From an uncultured bacterium (GTDB lineage Bacteria; UBA4055): 6,286 bases of DNA. The stretch is taken from assembly GCA_937873545.1 (NCBI GenBank), contig CALMWI010000374.1, positions 1 through 6,286 of the forward strand, read 5' to 3'. The position numbers were made by a program, and so were the translations under genes. Under the pieces are notes generated by a model that saw only the letters and a program-made list of their open reading frames with translations, searched no databases and had not been told where the DNA came from. Positions 4,246 through 6,286 of this stretch are shown here, piece by piece. Within the stretch, counting starts at the first letter, position 1; each line of letters opens with the position of its first letter.

Positions 4246-6286
4246 TGCCAAAACGGATTTACATATCATTCATTTTTATTATAGCTTTGGCTCTATGGGC
4301 TGACGACAAAGTGATCCTGAAAGTTTTCAAGCTGCCTGATCCCAAAAGCAACGAGGCTTTTAACCGCGCGGATATGGCCGTTGTAGAGACTTTTAAGAAA
4401 AAATATCCCGATATCGAGCTGAGGGCATACTCGGGGATCGAGCTTGAGAACATGGAAATGGACGCAGGGCCGTTAATGGCTATCGCAGGCGGAGTATCCC
4501 CCGACGTGATCTATGTAAATTTCAGACAGTCTTCAACATATATCGAGAATAACTTCCTCTACCCTCTTGATGATTTCGTAAAAGAAATGTCTGAGGAAGA
4601 GCTCGCAGGAAGGATAGCGAAACCGGTGGTCCCGGTGGTCAGAAGAAAAAAAACCGGAGAAACTGAAGAGCATATCTGGTGCATGCCTTATGAAACGCTT
4701 GTCCGGGTCATGCTTTACAGAAAAGACCTTTTGTATAAAGCCGGCCTTGATCCGGAACAGCCTCCGCGCGACTGGAATGAACTTGTTCAGTACGCGAAAC
4801 GGATGACAGTTCCCGAGGACGGCACCTGCGGTCTATATCTCGCAGGCGGACAGCAGGCCGCTTACGACTGGATAACTTATCTGTGGAGCGCAGGCGGAGA
4901 CGCGGTAAAACAGGATACCGTCACGGGTGAATGGTACGCTTCCTTCAACGGAAGACCCGCAGTGGAAGCAATGAAACTATACCTTGAGCTTATCACAACG
5001 AGATGGCGCGACCATAACAATAAGGATCAGCAGGGATTTGTGGTAAGAGAAGGCAACTGGGGAATGCTCCGCGACGAAGGCAAGCTCGGAATATTCATGG
5101 GATATATGGACGATAAGAGGCTTGGCGGAGAGCTTGATCCGAATCTGTGGGGAATTGCGCCGCCGCCGAGAGGGCCGACGGGATTACGCGGTTCTGAGAT
5201 CAACTGCAGGATGATGGGAATTTTTTCGGGAGCAGGAATATCGAACAACGGCGGTCTCGGGAACAGAGATCCGGTCAAAGTGCGTGAAGCCGCATGGAAT
5301 TATATAAGATTCTATGACAGCGACGAAGCGCGGAAGATCAGGCTTGAAGTAATGATCAATGCAGGCTACGGAAGGATGCAGAACCCGCTTTATTTAAAGA
5401 AATTCGGTTATGATGAATACATAAAATATACTCCGCCCGACTGGCTCGAGACCTTTGAAGAAGCGCTCGAGAACGGCAAGCCTGAACCGTACGGAAAGAA
5501 CTGCCAGAAGATCTACGAATTCATGACCTATCCGATTGAAAAATGCATCTCTCTTGAAGAGAAAGGAGAACTGGGTGCAACGCAGGAGGAAAAAGAGAAA
5601 AACATTTCTCAGATCTTTGATGCGGCAGTTGAGAGAACAAACCAGAAAATGATAGGCAGGATCACTCCTGAACAGCGGAATACAAGGAATATGACAGCCG
5701 TGTTCGCCGCGATCTTCATCTTTATTTTCTTCGGCATAGTTCTCTATAAAGTATGGAATATTTTTTCTCCCGAAGGCGGAATTATAAAAAAGAAACGCAA
5801 TTCTAAAACGGTCTTTCTCGCCTCTCTGCTGATCGCGCCTGCATTAGGCTCGATAATACTGTGGAAATATGTTCCCATGATAATGGGTTCGTTCATGGCG
5901 TTCCAGGATTACAAAATAGTGGGTGAATCAGAATGGGTCGGGCTTGCGAATTTCGCAGATGTGCTTTTTGATCCGGTCTGGTGGTCGGCTCTCGGAAAAA
6001 CCTTATATTATATGGTTCTTTCGCTCGGATTCGGTTTTATACCGCCCGTCGTGCTTGCGATATTTCTGCAGGAAGTACCTCAGGGAAAGATATTTTACAG
6101 GGTTATCTATTATATGCCTGCCGTGATCAGCGGAGTGATCGTAATATATCTCTGGAAACTGCTTTACGACCCGTCCGATGCGGGAGGGCTCAACCAGATA
6201 CTTCTGGCTCTCGGATTTGAAAAGAGCAGGTGGATCAAGGATGAATCCCTCGCCATGATACTGACCGTGCTGCCTTCAGTGTGGGC
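4245..6286 (+). CDS. Fused sugar-binding protein and MalF-type permease of a CUT1 ABC importer, 3' end outside the window
   Basis: One uninterrupted frame of 680 visible codons starts at ATG 4245, overlapping the ATPase stop (TGATG), with AGGA at 4237-4240. Residues 1-19 form a signal peptide (MPKRIYISFIFIIALALWA, cut before DD). Residues 20 to about 470 are a family 1 extracellular solute-binding protein, with the typical DVIYVN (87-92), WCMPYE (145-150), LYRKDLLYKAGL (157-168) and PPRDWNEL (173-180) elements. A first membrane helix (about 484-504) leads to a lysine-rich cytoplasmic segment (KKKRNSK). MalF/UgpA-like permease sequence follows: helix from V523, then GSFMAFQDYK, VGLANFADVLFDP, helices near 586-608 and 619-639, and LYDPSDAGGLNQILLALG. 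The topology is consistent: binding domain outside, charged linker inside, permease helix 1 going outward. The EAA loop that contacts the ATPase would lie beyond the window. Binding protein and permease are normally separate genes in this family. No frameshift is needed to explain the fusion. Confidence 0.9.
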   Translation, partial: MPKRIYISFIFIIALALWADDKVILKVFKLPDPKSNEAFNRADMAVVETFKKKYPDIELRAYSGIELENMEMDAGPLMAIAGGVSPDVIYVNFRQSSTYIENNFLYPLDDFVKEMSEEELAGRIAKPVVPVVRRKKTGETEEHIWCMPYETLVRVMLYRKDLLYKAGLDPEQPPRDWNELVQYAKRMTVPEDGTCGLYLAGGQQAAYDWITYLWSAGGDAVKQDTVTGEWYASFNGRPAVEAMKLYLELITTRWRDHNNKDQQGFVVREGNWGMLRDEGKLGIFMGYMDDKRLGGELDPNLWGIAPPPRGPTGLRGSEINCRMMGIFSGAGISNNGGLGNRDPVKVREAAWNYIRFYDSDEARKIRLEVMINAGYGRMQNPLYLKKFGYDEYIKYTPPDWLETFEEALENGKPEPYGKNCQKIYEFMTYPIEKCISLEEKGELGATQEEKEKNISQIFDAAVERTNQKMIGRITPEQRNTRNMTAVFAAIFIFIFFGIVLYKVWNIFSPEGGIIKKKRNSKTVFLASLLIAPALGSIILWKYVPMIMGSFMAFQDYKIVGESEWVGLANFADVLFDPVWWSALGKTLYYMVLSLGFGFIPPVVLAIFLQEVPQGKIFYRVIYYMPAVISGVIVIYLWKLLYDPSDAGGLNQILLALGFEKSRWIKDESLAMILTVLPSVW

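Noticed and set aside
5027..5278. 83-aa frame on -
   Set aside because: It is proline- and serine-rich antisense translation of the binding-protein domain, with no supporting signals.
5640..5820. Fusion as an assembly or sequencing frameshift artefact
   Set aside because: Both halves are in one frame without any shift, and the junction holds a sensible helix and a positively charged linker; a missed stop cannot be fully excluded from one sequence.
5923..6220. Two overlapping + strand frames of 67 and 79 aa
   Set aside because: Both lie out of frame inside the permease part of the long fusion, whose translation matches MalF-type permeases throughout.

Overview
This window looks like bacterial DNA of moderate GC, dense in genes. 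Clear Shine-Dalgarno sites (GGAG, GAGG or GGAGAG, 4-8 bases before ATG), -35/-10 style promoter candidates and a CUT1-type ABC sugar importer all argue against a Bacteroidetes-type genome. The mix of a GH130 phosphorylase, an orphan CBM9-like secreted protein and a binding-protein/permease fusion recalls saccharolytic Lentisphaerota/Verrucomicrobiota-like or candidate-phylum bacteria. That placement is a weak inference.

Left part (1-1220): the 3' end of a GNAT acetyltransferase on + converges on a shared bidirectional hairpin terminator with a 151-aa protein of unknown function on -. Behind that gene lies a short 35-aa reading frame, also on -. It has its own candidate promoter, a good ribosome binding site and a hairpin terminator nearly identical to the first one. 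It is the least expected gene candidate in the window.

Middle spacer (1221-1413): divergent promoters. One candidate reads left into the 35-aa frame. The other reads right into the sugar operon and carries a perfect 12-bp palindrome over its -35 box.

Right part (1414-6286, continuing beyond the window): a tightly packed + strand operon. In order it holds a secreted CBM9-like protein, a cytoplasmic GH130 mannoside phosphorylase, a MalK/MsmK/UgpC-type ATPase, and one long open frame that fuses an extracellular sugar-binding protein to a MalF-type permease. Gaps are 16 nt, then 2 nt, then a TGATG stop/start overlap. The likely joint role is capture and import of a beta-mannoside (or related) oligosaccharide, ATP-driven through the fused transporter, followed by phosphorolysis inside the cell. 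A second permease (MalG-type) is expected just downstream, outside the window.

Several starts were set by ribosome binding sites and differ from the longest possible frames: ATG at 980 (-), ATG at 1414 and ATG at 2195.
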